Assembly (NCBI RefSeq): GCF_018555435.2
Contig: NZ_JAFEJT020000027.1
Span: 1 to 38,740, forward strand
Reading direction: 5' to 3'
DNA from: Bifidobacterium amazonense
Lineage (GTDB): Bacteria; Actinomycetota; Actinomycetes; Actinomycetales; Bifidobacteriaceae
DNA length: 38,740 nt
This document shows positions 19,189 through 28,700 of the stretch, piece after piece. A program made the translations under genes and the position numbers. The stretch's first letter is position 1, and the number at the start of each line of letters is the position of its first letter. A model generated the notes under the pieces. The model was not told the origin of the DNA. It saw only the letters and a list, made by a program, of their open reading frames with translations, and ran no database searches.

Positions 19189-21879
19189 TTAGCGGCGCGA
19201 CGCGAACCACCGGTCGGGACGATGGACGGCCATCAGCAGGGCGATTCCTCCGGCGAGCGCGACGCAGGCCACGGCGAGCACGATGCCAACGTCCGCACCC
19301 GTGTAGGGCAGCGGCTGTTCCGGTTCCTCCTGCGCCGTTTCGGAATCCGGTTCCGCGGTCACCGTCACGACCTCTCCTTCGACACCGAGCTCGTGGGTGA
19401 CGAGCACGTCGCCCTCTGCGGAGAACACGGTGGCCCTCCAGTACACGAGTCCGGCGTTCGGCGAACTGATTTCCGGGCTGACGGCAGTCCATACGCGAGG
19501 CGCGACCCCGCCGGAGGGCACGGTCCCGCCATCGTCCGCATCGTCGCCCGAACCGGCAGCGTCATCCGCAACCGCATCGTCGCCCGCGTCCGCTTCGTCA
19601 TCCGAATCCACGTCGTCGCCCGCGTCCGCTCCATCATCCGAATCGGCATCGTCGCCCGATCCAACCGCCGTATCCGCGGCAGTGTCCGCGTCAACGTCAG
19701 CGTCAACGTCCGACGCCGTGTCACCGTCCGCATCATCACCGTCCGCGGTTCCTCCCGCAACGCCTCCCGCATCATCGTCCGCGGCCCCGGTCTTCGCGTC
19801 CGCGACCCCGGCCGCATCGTTCGCGGCCCCGGACGGCTTCGGCTCCACGCGCGCCTCGTCGAGCAGCTTGCCGTTGACGCCGGGCAGCTCGCCGTCCGCG
19901 ATCGCCTCGTAGGCGCTGAACGTCACGTAGGCGCCGTCCGGCAACGTCCCGCGGATCGTCGCCGTATCGCGGAACGACTCCCCGATCATGACCCGTTCGG
20001 GATCGACCTGCGTGACCAGCGTCGGCTTGTCCGGCTCCTCCGACCCGTCCGGCGGCGTCTGTCGTTCCGTCGTGTCCTGTGGCGTATCCGACGGAGTGCT
20101 CGGCGTCTCGCGCACCCGCGTGCGCTCCCATGCGTCGTCGTACGCGCTGGACGCGGCGGCCACGCGGTCGTCGCCGGCGAAGCTCCAGACGAACACGTAC
20201 CAGCCGTGCGTCTCGGCGGTGATGTTCACGGCGTTCCCGTGCGCGTCCGGCTCGCCGCCGCCCACGCGGATGCGTCCGTTCACGGCCGGATAGTCCCATG
20301 TACCGACGAGCCGGTGATGCTCGTCCTCGTCCGGCGTCCGCTCGCCGTCCGGCCTCCAGTCGTCGTCCTTGGACGGATCGTCCGCGTCCCCGGCCCACCA
20401 CACGCTCACCTGCGCGTGCGCGCGGTCCGCGTCCAGGCCGAGCGCCCCGTCCCCGGCGAACGTGCCGTGGTCGTCGGGGAAGCCGCCGACGGTGATCGTG
20501 TCGCTCAGTTCGGCACCCACGCTCGCCGAATGTTCGGTGACGGTCGATTCGACGATGGGCCGCGACCGGTTCGCGTTGGTTTCGGCCGGGTCGAGGAACG
20601 GGGTGACCACGTCATGCGCGAGATGCTCCCGGACCCGTTCGCTCTGCTCGGCCAGTTCGATGGCCCACACCCATGTGCCGAACCGGCCGTCGCCCGGGGC
20701 GAGGTACGGCTCGTCGCCACCGGGTTCGCTCGTCGCCCGTACGCGCACGGTCTGCCCCGATTCGGTGAACGTCGCCATGCCGTACGCCGACGGCTCGTAT
20801 CCGAGGTCGGCGATGCGCCGCAGGAACGATTCCGCGCTCTCCTCCGACTCCGGAGCAAGCACGTCGCCCACGCGCTCGGCGGGGATGCCGTCGAAATACC
20901 AGCCCGTCGCGTTGAGCACCTCGCCGTCGAGCCAATGATTATGCTCGCCGTCGAGCAATATGGTCACGTCGTCGCGGATCGGCTCGCCCGGGTCCACGGT
21001 TGCGTCGACGGTTTCGGTGACGATGCCGGGCGCGAAGTCCTTGCGCGCGGCGAAGCGCACCACGTCGCCGCCCCGCTTGGTCATGCCCTCGGACAGGCGG
21101 ATCAGATCCTGCGAGCCGGATATGAGCTCCAATGTGGGAACATGGTAGGTCGGGGTGACCGTCACTTCGCCGGCCTGCGTCGCCCGCCACTCATGGACGA
21201 TCGCCTCCTCCGCCGTGACTCCGGAGATCGTCGCCTCGCCGTTCTCCACGAACACGGCCGGCCCGCTCAGCGTGATCGTATAGGCGATGCCGGGCAGCGC
21301 CTCGTCGTGCGCGTTGACGACCCGCACGCTGACCTCGCCTTCGCGCACGCCCTGGGCGTACGTCTGCTCCACGGCCGATCCGAGAGGCGCGTTGCGGCCC
21401 GCCTCCTCCCACAGTTCGTCCACGCGCGCGCCGATGTCGGGGTATTCGTCGTAGATCACGTCGCGGTGCGTCTGCCAGCGATCCATGTCCACGTCGAAAT
21501 AGTCGTGCACGAGCACGCCGATCGCGGCGAGCGTCAGACTGTCGCCCTCCGTATCGTACCGGTCCATCAGCCACGCGATCCTGCGCGCCGGCTCGCTGTC
21601 GGCGATGAGCGCGGTGCCGGCGACCACGTAGTTGACGGTCTCCCCCGCCTCGCTGCAGTAGTAGCGGTTGCCGTCGTCGTCGAGCGCCGTCACGCCGACG
21701 ATGATGCGTTTGTCGGCCTCCGGCGACGGATAGCCGAGGTACGTGCCCTTTTCCGGCCGGTTCAGTATCGTTCCGGCCATGGCCGTCGAGCCCATGCCGA
21801 GGCACAGCATGGCCGCCAGCGTCGCGACGAGTGCGCAGAGCACCCATGTCGTCTTCGTCTCCGTCCTGCGGACTGTCAT
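19189..21879 (-). CDS. LPXTG-anchored cell-surface protein, possible adhesin
   Basis: The 896-residue precursor starts at the ATG at 21,879 (AGAAGGGAAC upstream). It has a signal peptide with core VLCALVATLAAMLCLGMGST. The first domain begins PEKGTYLGYPSP and contains RYYCSEAG then LTLAAIGVLVHDYF, resembling actinobacterial thioester-type domains, although the usual Gln is not seen. Beta-rich repeats follow (TITVGGFPDDHGTFAGDG region). A Pro/Thr linker and a 75-residue Asp/Ala tract encoded by 36-nt tandem repeats come next. The C terminus is LPYTG (857-861), a hydrophobic span and a basic tail, so sortase anchors it to the wall. It borders the prophage, and host attachment is likely but not shown. 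Confidence 0.8.
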   Translation of the reverse strand: MTVRRTETKTTWVLCALVATLAAMLCLGMGSTAMAGTILNRPEKGTYLGYPSPEADKRIIVGVTALDDDGNRYYCSEAGETVNYVVAGTALIADSEPARRIAWLMDRYDTEGDSLTLAAIGVLVHDYFDVDMDRWQTHRDVIYDEYPDIGARVDELWEEAGRNAPLGSAVEQTYAQGVREGEVSVRVVNAHDEALPGIAYTITLSGPAVFVENGEATISGVTAEEAIVHEWRATQAGEVTVTPTYHVPTLELISGSQDLIRLSEGMTKRGGDVVRFAARKDFAPGIVTETVDATVDPGEPIRDDVTILLDGEHNHWLDGEVLNATGWYFDGIPAERVGDVLAPESEESAESFLRRIADLGYEPSAYGMATFTESGQTVRVRATSEPGGDEPYLAPGDGRFGTWVWAIELAEQSERVREHLAHDVVTPFLDPAETNANRSRPIVESTVTEHSASVGAELSDTITVGGFPDDHGTFAGDGALGLDADRAHAQVSVWWAGDADDPSKDDDWRPDGERTPDEDEHHRLVGTWDYPAVNGRIRVGGGEPDAHGNAVNITAETHGWYVFVWSFAGDDRVAAASSAYDDAWERTRVRETPSTPSDTPQDTTERQTPPDGSEEPDKPTLVTQVDPERVMIGESFRDTATIRGTLPDGAYVTFSAYEAIADGELPGVNGKLLDEARVEPKPSGAANDAAGVADAKTGAADDDAGGVAGGTADGDDADGDTASDVDADVDADTAADTAVGSGDDADSDDGADAGDDVDSDDEADAGDDAVADDAAGSGDDADDGGTVPSGGVAPRVWTAVSPEISSPNAGLVYWRATVFSAEGDVLVTHELGVEGEVVTVTAEPDSETAQEEPEQPLPYTGADVGIVLAVACVALAGGIALLMAVHRPDRWFASRR
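19577..19662. repeat. 36-nt tandem repeats in the surface-protein gene
   Basis: The 36-nt unit begins TCGTCGCCCGCGTCCGCT and recurs at 19,577, 19,613 and (shortened) 19,649. Less perfect Asp/Ala-coding repeats lie around it. Each unit encodes 12 residues such as DSDDGADAGDDV. The unit is in frame, so gain or loss would change the length of the acidic stalk without breaking the gene. Confidence 0.75.
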
Positions 21880-22161
21880 GATCGTTCCCTTCTCTTGTCG
21901 ACGCACGTTGTCGCCCACATCCCGGCCGGCATTGGCCGGGATGGGTTGCAAGAAGCATGGCATACTTCGCCCGCGGACCGTCCGAATTACGGACCATGTG
22001 GTCGAAAGGTCGGTTTTTCGGCGTGTTGTGGATAACTTTTGCCGGCTTTCGGCAAATTCACAGAAAAGTTATCCACATTTAACCGATTCAAGCTCAAAAA
22101 CGGCGTTTTCATGCACATAATCGCTGTTCCACGTCACACGTACACCCCTAGAATGGGCCGT

Positions 22162-24429
22162 ATGGAAAATGCACAGACTAGCGCTGAAGTCGAGCGCACC
22201 AGCAGCACCTCCACGACCTCCGCCCCCGCGACGAAGACGTCTGACACCGCCGAGAAGGCAACCAAGACCACCCGCACCCGCAAGTCCACCGCCGGCAAGA
22301 CCACCCGCACCCGCAAGGCCGCGGCCAAGCTTCCCTCCACCACCGCCGTCGGAGAGACGCCGGCGCAGACCCTGCCCGTCACCGAGCCCGGCCAGTTCGG
22401 CCGCGTCAACGTGCTGGACATCACCCCGGGCGAGGAGCGCAGCATCTATCCGGCCCGCGTCGAGCTCGGCGAGCCGTTCAAGGTCACGGCCCAGGTCTTC
22501 ATCGAGGGCCGCACCAAGGTCGGCGCCACCCTGATCGTGCGCAACCCGCGCGGCAAGGAGATGGAGCGCGTGCCGATGACCTGCGTCAACAAGGGTCTCG
22601 ACCGCTGGGCCGCCGAGCTCAAGTGCGGCGAGCGTTCCGACGTCAAGCCGTGGGATCCCGAGTTCGCCGCCGTCAAGCGTCAGCTCGGCGAATGGACGGT
22701 CACCGTCGAAGGCTGGGAGGACACGTACGCGTCCTGGCTGCACGACGCGCGCATCAAGGTCAAGGTCAACGACGACGTGGAGAACGCGCTGGATTCCGGC
22801 GCGGAACTGCTCGCCCGCTGGGCCGTCGACAAGGACGCGAAGCTGAACGCGGAGGAGCGCAAGACGCTCAAGGAGGCCGCCAAGACGGCCGCCGACCGCG
22901 CGCTGAGCCCCGAGGAGCGCCTCGCCGCCGCCGATAACGCCGCCATCGAGGCACTGCACGAGACGAACCCGCTGCGCGACGGCATCTCGCCGAGCGCACC
23001 GCAGCGATTCAAGGTGGAGCGTCCGACCTCCAGCTTCGCCGCATGGTATCAGTTCTTCCCGCGCTCCGAAGGCGCGTATGTCGACCAGGCGACCGGCAAG
23101 ATCGTGCAGGGCACGCTGAAGACGTCCGTCTCCGGACTCGAACGCGCCAAGGCCGAGGGCTTCGACGTCGTCTACCTGCCGCCGATCTTCCCGATCGGCG
23201 TGACCAACCGCAAGGGCCGCAACAACTCGCTCGTCGCCGGTCCGGACGATCCGGGCTCGCCGTTCGGCATCGGCAGCTCGATCGGCGGCCACGACACCGT
23301 CGACCCGCTGCTCGGCACGATGGACGACTTCAAGGCGCTCGTCGCCAAGGCGCACGAGCTGGGCCTCGAGATCGCGCTCGACTTCGCGCTGCAGTGCTCG
23401 CCCGACCATCCGTGGGTCAAGGCGCATCCGAACTGGTTCCGCACCAAGCCGGACGGCACGATCGCCTTCGCTGAGAACCCGCCGAAGAAGTACCAGGACA
23501 TCTATCCGATCGACTTCAACGCCGACATGCCCGGCATCGAGAAGGAAGTCGAGCGGATCATGAGCCTGTGGATCGAGGCGGGCGTGACGATCTTCCGCGT
23601 CGACAACCCGCACACCAAGCCGGTGCGCTTCTGGCAGGACGTGATCGCGGCCGTCACCAAGAAGCACCCGGAGGTGCTGTTCCTCGCCGAGGCGTTCACC
23701 CGCCCGGGCATGATGCGCGCGCTCAGCTACGTGGGCTTCACGCAGTCGCACTGCTACTTCCCGTGGCGCAACACCAAGGAGGAGCTGAGCGAGTACCTGC
23801 TCGAGACGAACGGCGACGACGGCTACTACCAGCACAACACGTTCTGGCCGACCACGCCGGACATCCTCACCGCCTACATCCGCGACAACGGCATCGCCGG
23901 CCACGCGGTGCGCGCGGTGCTCGCCGCGATGGGCTCCCCGAGCTGGGGCATCTACAACGGCTACGAGCTGATCGAGAACAAGCAGCGCCCGGGCTTCGAG
24001 GAACAGATCGACAACGAGAAGTACGAGGTCAAGGTGCGCGACTGGGATTCCGCCAAGAAGTTCGGCATCGCCGAGCTGCTGGCCTCCCTGAACCGCATCC
24101 GCCACGAGCACAAGGCCGCGTTCGGCTACCACAACGTGACGATCCTGCCGTCGAACGACCCGTCGATCCTCGCGTTCGCGCGCCACACGCCGGCCGAGCT
24201 GACCGGCACCGGCAAGGCTGAGACGCTGATCGTCGTCGTGAACCTCGACGGCCATAACGCGCATCAGGACGAGATCCACTTCGAGATGCCCGACTTCGAC
24301 GTCGATCCGGCCGAGGGCGCGCATCTGCGCGACGAGCTGACCGGACGCGAGTTCGACTGGAAGTGGGACAACTTCGTCTCGCTGGCCCCGTGGGCCGACG
24401 TGGCGCACATCTTCACCGTCGTGCGCTAG
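22162..24429 (+). CDS. glgE: Alpha-1,4-glucan:maltose-1-phosphate maltosyltransferase
   Basis: The 755-residue enzyme transfers maltose from maltose 1-phosphate to alpha-glucan (GlgE pathway, GH13_3, cytosol). Catalytic residues are visible: nucleophile D481 in IFRVDNPHTKP, acid/base E510 in LFLAEAFTRPGM and stabiliser D567 in WPTTPDIL. Their spacing (29 and 86) equals that of Streptomyces GlgE (D394, E423, D480). An extra N-terminal region of about 70 residues is rich in Lys/Thr/Arg (TTRTRKSTAGKTTRTRKAAA) and looks histone-like. The TAGAAT box ends 7 nt before the ATG, indicating a leaderless mRNA; an ATG 9 nt earlier is less likely. The usual partners are not adjacent. Confidence 0.93.
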   Translation: MENAQTSAEVERTSSTSTTSAPATKTSDTAEKATKTTRTRKSTAGKTTRTRKAAAKLPSTTAVGETPAQTLPVTEPGQFGRVNVLDITPGEERSIYPARVELGEPFKVTAQVFIEGRTKVGATLIVRNPRGKEMERVPMTCVNKGLDRWAAELKCGERSDVKPWDPEFAAVKRQLGEWTVTVEGWEDTYASWLHDARIKVKVNDDVENALDSGAELLARWAVDKDAKLNAEERKTLKEAAKTAADRALSPEERLAAADNAAIEALHETNPLRDGISPSAPQRFKVERPTSSFAAWYQFFPRSEGAYVDQATGKIVQGTLKTSVSGLERAKAEGFDVVYLPPIFPIGVTNRKGRNNSLVAGPDDPGSPFGIGSSIGGHDTVDPLLGTMDDFKALVAKAHELGLEIALDFALQCSPDHPWVKAHPNWFRTKPDGTIAFAENPPKKYQDIYPIDFNADMPGIEKEVERIMSLWIEAGVTIFRVDNPHTKPVRFWQDVIAAVTKKHPEVLFLAEAFTRPGMMRALSYVGFTQSHCYFPWRNTKEELSEYLLETNGDDGYYQHNTFWPTTPDILTAYIRDNGIAGHAVRAVLAAMGSPSWGIYNGYELIENKQRPGFEEQIDNEKYEVKVRDWDSAKKFGIAELLASLNRIRHEHKAAFGYHNVTILPSNDPSILAFARHTPAELTGTGKAETLIVVVNLDGHNAHQDEIHFEMPDFDVDPAEGAHLRDELTGREFDWKWDNFVSLAPWADVAHIFTVVR

Positions 24430-24483
24430 CCGGTTTGGACGAGTCGGCCGACGGGCCGGTTCGTCCGAACATCCTTATACAAA

Positions 24484-24645
24484 GCCGTAAAGGCCGTAAC
24501 TGAGTCCCGGTTGCACCATCGGGATCCGGTTGCGGCCTTTTCCGTTCCCCAAACGGCCGCAATTGAGCCGGCACTCCACGATCGGGACTCGGTTGCGGCC
24601 GTTTCGCCCCTCGTAACGGCCGCAACCGAGTCCACGTCCCATATA
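24484..24645. repeat. Tandem long-hairpin repeats between glgE and ppa
   Basis: Two successive palindromic units of about 55 bp and one half unit occupy most of the 313-nt gap. Arms are AAAGGCCGTAACTGAGTCC / CCGGTTGCGGCCTTTT (24,490-24,542), AACGGCCGCAATTGAG / CTCGGTTGCGGCCGTT (24,552-24,602) and TAACGGCCGCAACCGAGTCC (24,617-24,636). They are extragenic palindromes, not coding. The first one could end the glgE transcript because TTTTCC follows it. Confidence 0.7.
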
Positions 24646-24742
24646 ACCGTTCCGGTTTCGGCCTCCTACGTCGCGCGGCAATACACGAGACGCGGTATTG
24701 TGGTGCATGTCAATGCAACTGCTGATTCTCAAGGAGAAAACA

Positions 24743-25237
24743 ATGGCAGAAACCTTCAACGTCGTCGTCGAGATCCCGCGCGGCTCCAAGAACAAGTACG
24801 AAGTGGACCAGGAGACCGGCCGCGTCTTCCTCGACCGCGAGCTGTTCACCGCGATGGGCTACCCGGATGACTACGGCTACATCGAGGGCACGCTGGGCGA
24901 GGACGGCGATCCGCTGGACGCGCTCGTGATGGTCAAGAACTCCGTGTTCCCGGGCTGCGTCATCGAGTGCCGCGCCGTGGGCCTGTACCACATGGAGGAC
25001 GAAGAGGGCGGCGACGACAAGGTGCTGTGCGTGCCGGCCGACGTTCGCTACGACGGCATCAAGGACGTCAAGGACGTCAACGAGTACCACCTCGCCGAGA
25101 TCAAGCACTTCTTCGAGCAGTACAAGGCCCTCGAGCCGGGCAAGGAAGTCAAGCCGGGCGACTACTGGACCGGCGCCGACGTGGCCGAGAAGGAGATCGT
25201 CGAGGCCCGCGAGCGTCTCGCCGCTTCGCAGAAGTGA
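24743..25237 (+). CDS. ppa: Inorganic pyrophosphatase, soluble family I
   Basis: The 164-residue enzyme hydrolyses pyrophosphate to phosphate in the cytosol and pulls biosynthetic reactions forward. The family signature is complete: EIPRGSKNKYEVD at the start, YGYIEGTLGEDGDPLDALV with metal ligands D54, D56 and D59, and VRYDGIKDVKDVNEYH with the remaining Asp residues. The ATG at 24,743 has AAGGAGA 7 nt upstream. In-frame codons further up lie in the leader. It is monocistronic, with a strong terminator behind it. Confidence 0.95.
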   Translation: MAETFNVVVEIPRGSKNKYEVDQETGRVFLDRELFTAMGYPDDYGYIEGTLGEDGDPLDALVMVKNSVFPGCVIECRAVGLYHMEDEEGGDDKVLCVPADVRYDGIKDVKDVNEYHLAEIKHFFEQYKALEPGKEVKPGDYWTGADVAEKEIVEARERLAASQK

Positions 25238-25264
25238 CGAATAAGACAGCTTCGTCTTTGCTTT

Positions 25265-25297
25265 AAGGGGAGTTCCCGTTGGGGGACTCCCCTTTTC
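25265..25297 (+). terminator. Terminator of ppa
   Basis: A long GC stem (AAGGGGAGTTCCC / GGGGGACTCCCCTT) followed by TTC lies 28 nt behind the ppa stop. The reverse strand also has an A/T-rich flank, so it may work in both directions. Confidence 0.85.
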
Positions 25298-25499
25298 CGT
25301 AGCGGAAACACTTGTTCCTTTCTTCGCAGGAACAGCGGTCCACATCCCGACAACGACCCCGACAACGAAGTCGTTTAGAGGCTTTCTCGAAACTGTGAGG
25401 CAGTTTCCGTAACACGCAGAGGTCTTTCTCCAAATCTTGAGACAGCCATCCCGCGCAAACAGTGTCAGGCATGTGCATGAGGCACGGGTTTCATGAGAA
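25298..25499. other. Gene-free stretch before the palindromic element
   Basis: No gene with codon bias is seen in these 202 nt. A small perfect hairpin (GAAACTG at 25,389 and CAGTTTC at 25,401) is present. Base composition is less GC-rich than in the flanking genes. Confidence 0.4.
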
Positions 25500-25701
25500 G
25501 TTCGACGATCGAGAGGCGGATTTTCAGGTACGCAGGGGTCAGTTTGACGATCGAGAGGCTAACACTCTCTGATCATGCTCGGAATGCCACCGATTTATAC
25601 CCCCTAAGTCGCCGTGAAGGTCAGGTCAGCCTGCAACGATCGCCTCTCAATCGACAAACTGATCCCTGCACACCCGGAAAATCGCCTCTCGATCGTCAAA
25701 C
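25500..25701. repeat. Palindromic element, copy A (four 18-bp repeats, 42-bp phasing)
   Basis: Two direct repeats GTTYGACGATCGAGAGGC (25,500-25,517 and 25,542-25,559) are exactly 42 bp apart. Two inverted copies (25,642-25,659 and 25,684-25,701) are also 42 bp apart. The 24-nt spacers of the two sides are themselves similar when one is reverse-complemented, so each arm is a 60-bp inverted repeat. The centre holds ATTTATACCCCC (25,593-25,604), which on the minus strand reads GGGGGTATAAAT, a possible -10 box. The element lies upstream of the beta-galactosidase gene. The same arrangement recurs at 33,087. Confidence 0.9.
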
Positions 25702-25772
25702 TCCACCACAGCCCTCATCTCCGCCATAGAATCAGTAGTGGATTTATCGATACACAAACCGGGGGCAATCCA

Positions 25773-28700
25773 ATGACGCAATCATCGCAACCGACGCCGA
25801 ACATCCCAACCCATGCGACGCATCCGCATATCATCACCCTTCCGAACACCGAAACCGGCCATTACCACGTCCGCGACGCCGGCGGCACCGCAACGCTCAA
25901 CCATGGGCCCGAACGCACGGTCATCGATCTCGCCGACCTCGGCTGGCGATTCACCTGCGGCCATGGGAGCGACGACATCCTCCCCCCGTCCGTCGCCACC
26001 GCTCCCGACTGCGACGATTCGGCCGCGACCGGTTGGGAGCCAGTCACACTGCCGCATACGTGGAACGCACGCGACACGAACGACGGCGTGCGCGGCAACA
26101 TGAACCGCACTGTCGGCTGGTACCGCGCGCGACTGCGCGTGCGTCGAGCCGGGTGCGGGCACACCGCGTCGGCAGGCAAGGCGACGCCTCACCAGTATGA
26201 CTTGCCCGCTGGCGCCGAGCGGCACGGCGAGACGACACGAACGCCCGGCAACGATCCGGTACTTGTTATGACTCCGACCCGACGCACGTATCTCGAGTTC
26301 GACGGCGTGAACTCGATCACGTCGCTGTACGTCAACGGCCGCGCACTTGCGCCGCTCGGCTCCGACCCGCAGGACACCGCGCGCGACACGGGCGATCCGG
26401 CACACTTGGGCGGCTACGCGATGTTCCGGTTCGATCTGACCGACGCGCTGCTCGACGCCGTCAACGGCACATCCGCCGACAGTACGATCGCCGACGATCA
26501 GACTGCGGGCAGCACCGACGACACCGACGACGACCAGACCGACACGAACGTCGTAATCGCCGTGCGCGTCGACAACCGCCGCGACCTGCGCGTCGCCCCG
26601 CTGTTCGCCGACTTCAACTTCTACGGCGGCATCTACCGTCCGGCACGACTTGTGCAAACCGCGGACGTGCATCTCGCGATCGACGATCACGGCGCGTCCG
26701 GGCTGCGTGTCGTCACGCCGAACGCGGGCCGCCGCGACACCATCGAACGGCCGGAGCATCTCGGCCTGACCGAGGTCCACGCGAACGTCGTCAACGATTC
26801 CGACCGACTGCGCCGCATTCTCGCGATCACGACCATCACCGATCGGGACGGGCGCATCGTCGCCGACGACACGACGAGCGTCGAGATAGCACCGCACTCG
26901 AGCACGCCCGTCGACCGCACGCTCGAGATCGCGGACCCGCACCTGTGGCAGCCGATCGACTATTCGCGCGACGCGGACAACAGCGACGTCGCCTACCGGT
27001 ACGGCGTGCGCATGACGCTCATCGACGCGGACGCCACACCCCGCACGAACACCGGTGATACCGGCGACACGAACGCCATGGAACCGGATGCGGCCGTGCG
27101 CGCCGACGCCGTATGTGCCGACGCCGTACCCACCGACGACGACACGGTCGCATCCACGACCGCCACATCCCTCGACTCGGTCACCGAACAGATCGGCTAC
27201 CGCTGGTTCCACGTCAGCCACGACCACGGCTTCTTCATCAACGGCCGCTCGCATCCGCTGCGCGGCGTGACGCGCCATCAGGACCGCGAGGGTCTCGGCA
27301 ACGCACTGCACGACGCGCAGCATCTCGAGGATTTCACGCTCATACTCGAGATGGGCGTCAATTACCTGCGTCTCGCGCACTACCCGCACGCGAACTACTT
27401 CTACGACCTGTGCGACGCGAACGGCGTGATCGTGTGGGCGGAGATCCCGTTCATCGACTGGGTCGGCGAGGACGAGCGGTTCGCCGACGTGACCAAGGAG
27501 CAGCTCGTCGAACTGATCCGCCAGCAGGGCAACCGCCCGTCGGTCTGCTTCTGGGGCCTGCAGAACGAGGTCGGCAATCACAACACCGCGAACCGGTGGA
27601 TCGCGATGCCGCAGCTGTCGCGCGAACTCGACGACCTCGCGCACGCCGAGGACCGGACCCGCTACACCACGCAGGCCGCCGATCAGGACGAGACCGCCAG
27701 CGAGCGCGACCACTGGGCGAGCGACATCATCTCATGGAACATGTACCCCGGATGGTATTCACAGCCGGGATTCGGCGCGCTCATCGAGCAGAAGCGCACG
27801 ATCGAACGCCGTCCGCTGGGCCTGTCGGAGTACGGCACGGGCGCGAGCGTCGACCAGCACGAGCTGCATCCGAACGCGCACAAGACCCGGCCGAACAGCT
27901 ACTGGCAGCCTGAGGAGTACCAGTCGCTGCAGCATGAGGAGGCGCTGGCGTACATCAACGCGCATCCGTGGCTGTGGTCGACGTCGCTGTGGAACATGTT
28001 CGATTTCGGCGTGGACCACCGGCCGAGCGAGGCGGGGCGTTTCGAGATCAACAACAAGGGTCTCGTGACGTGGGATCGGAAGGTCAAAAAGGACGCGTTC
28101 TACCTGCACAAGGCGAACTGGAACCGGCTCGATCCGTTCGTGTACATCGCGTCGCGGCGGTACACGGCGCGCGCGGAGGGACCGAGCACGGTGCGCGTGT
28201 ACTCGAATCTCGACCGTGTATGGCTGCGCGTTGCGCACGATGGCGACGCGCAGGTCACGTACGATGCGGTCGCGCAGGGCAACGGCGTGTTCACCGTGGA
28301 CGGACTGCTGGACGAGCCGGGCGTGTACACGATCTGGGCGTACGGCGCGTACGACGAGTACGACGATGGTGCGGCCGGTGCGAATGGCGCGGATGGTGCG
28401 GATAACGCGAATGGCATCGCCTGTGCGATCGGCACACACGATGAGACCGGCGCAACCAGCGCGCATGACATGGCCGGAACGCACGACACCATCGATACGT
28501 ACGGCGGCGCGACGGTCTGGGCCGATCAGGTGATATGGACGCGGCTTGCGGACGACGATCGCGTGAACGGCGGACAGCCGGCCAAGGTGCTGAACGACGC
28601 GGCCGCCGGCGACACGATCGGCGGCGACGCAACCGACGCCGATGGCCGTGCGCGCGTGACCGGCACCGTGATCCCGTGGTCGTTGTGGGCCCGTCCGGAC

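Noticed and set aside
19081..22035. 984-codon plus-strand open frame
   Set aside because: It is antisense to the LPYTG surface-protein gene, which has a signal peptide, ribosome site and sorting signal. The plus-strand translation is Arg/Val-rich nonsense and starts inside the tRNA-Lys remnant.
22069..24408. 779-codon open frame on the minus strand
   Set aside because: It is the exact antisense of glgE. High GC and codon bias of the real gene keep the opposite frame open, and its translation is Arg/Leu/Val-rich without any domain.
24426..24650. Small open frames in the glgE-ppa gap
   Set aside because: Their sequence similarity to each other comes from the palindromic DNA repeats; no ribosome sites are present.
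25500..25701. The evenly spaced 18-bp repeats as a small CRISPR array
   Set aside because: Repeats are shorter than CRISPR repeats, half are inverted, spacers mirror one another within the palindrome, and no cas genes are present.
25782..27713. 643-codon minus-strand open frame within the beta-galactosidase gene
   Set aside because: It lies opposite a GH2 gene with intact catalytic motifs. The translation is Val/Arg/Gly-rich with no start signal or domain.
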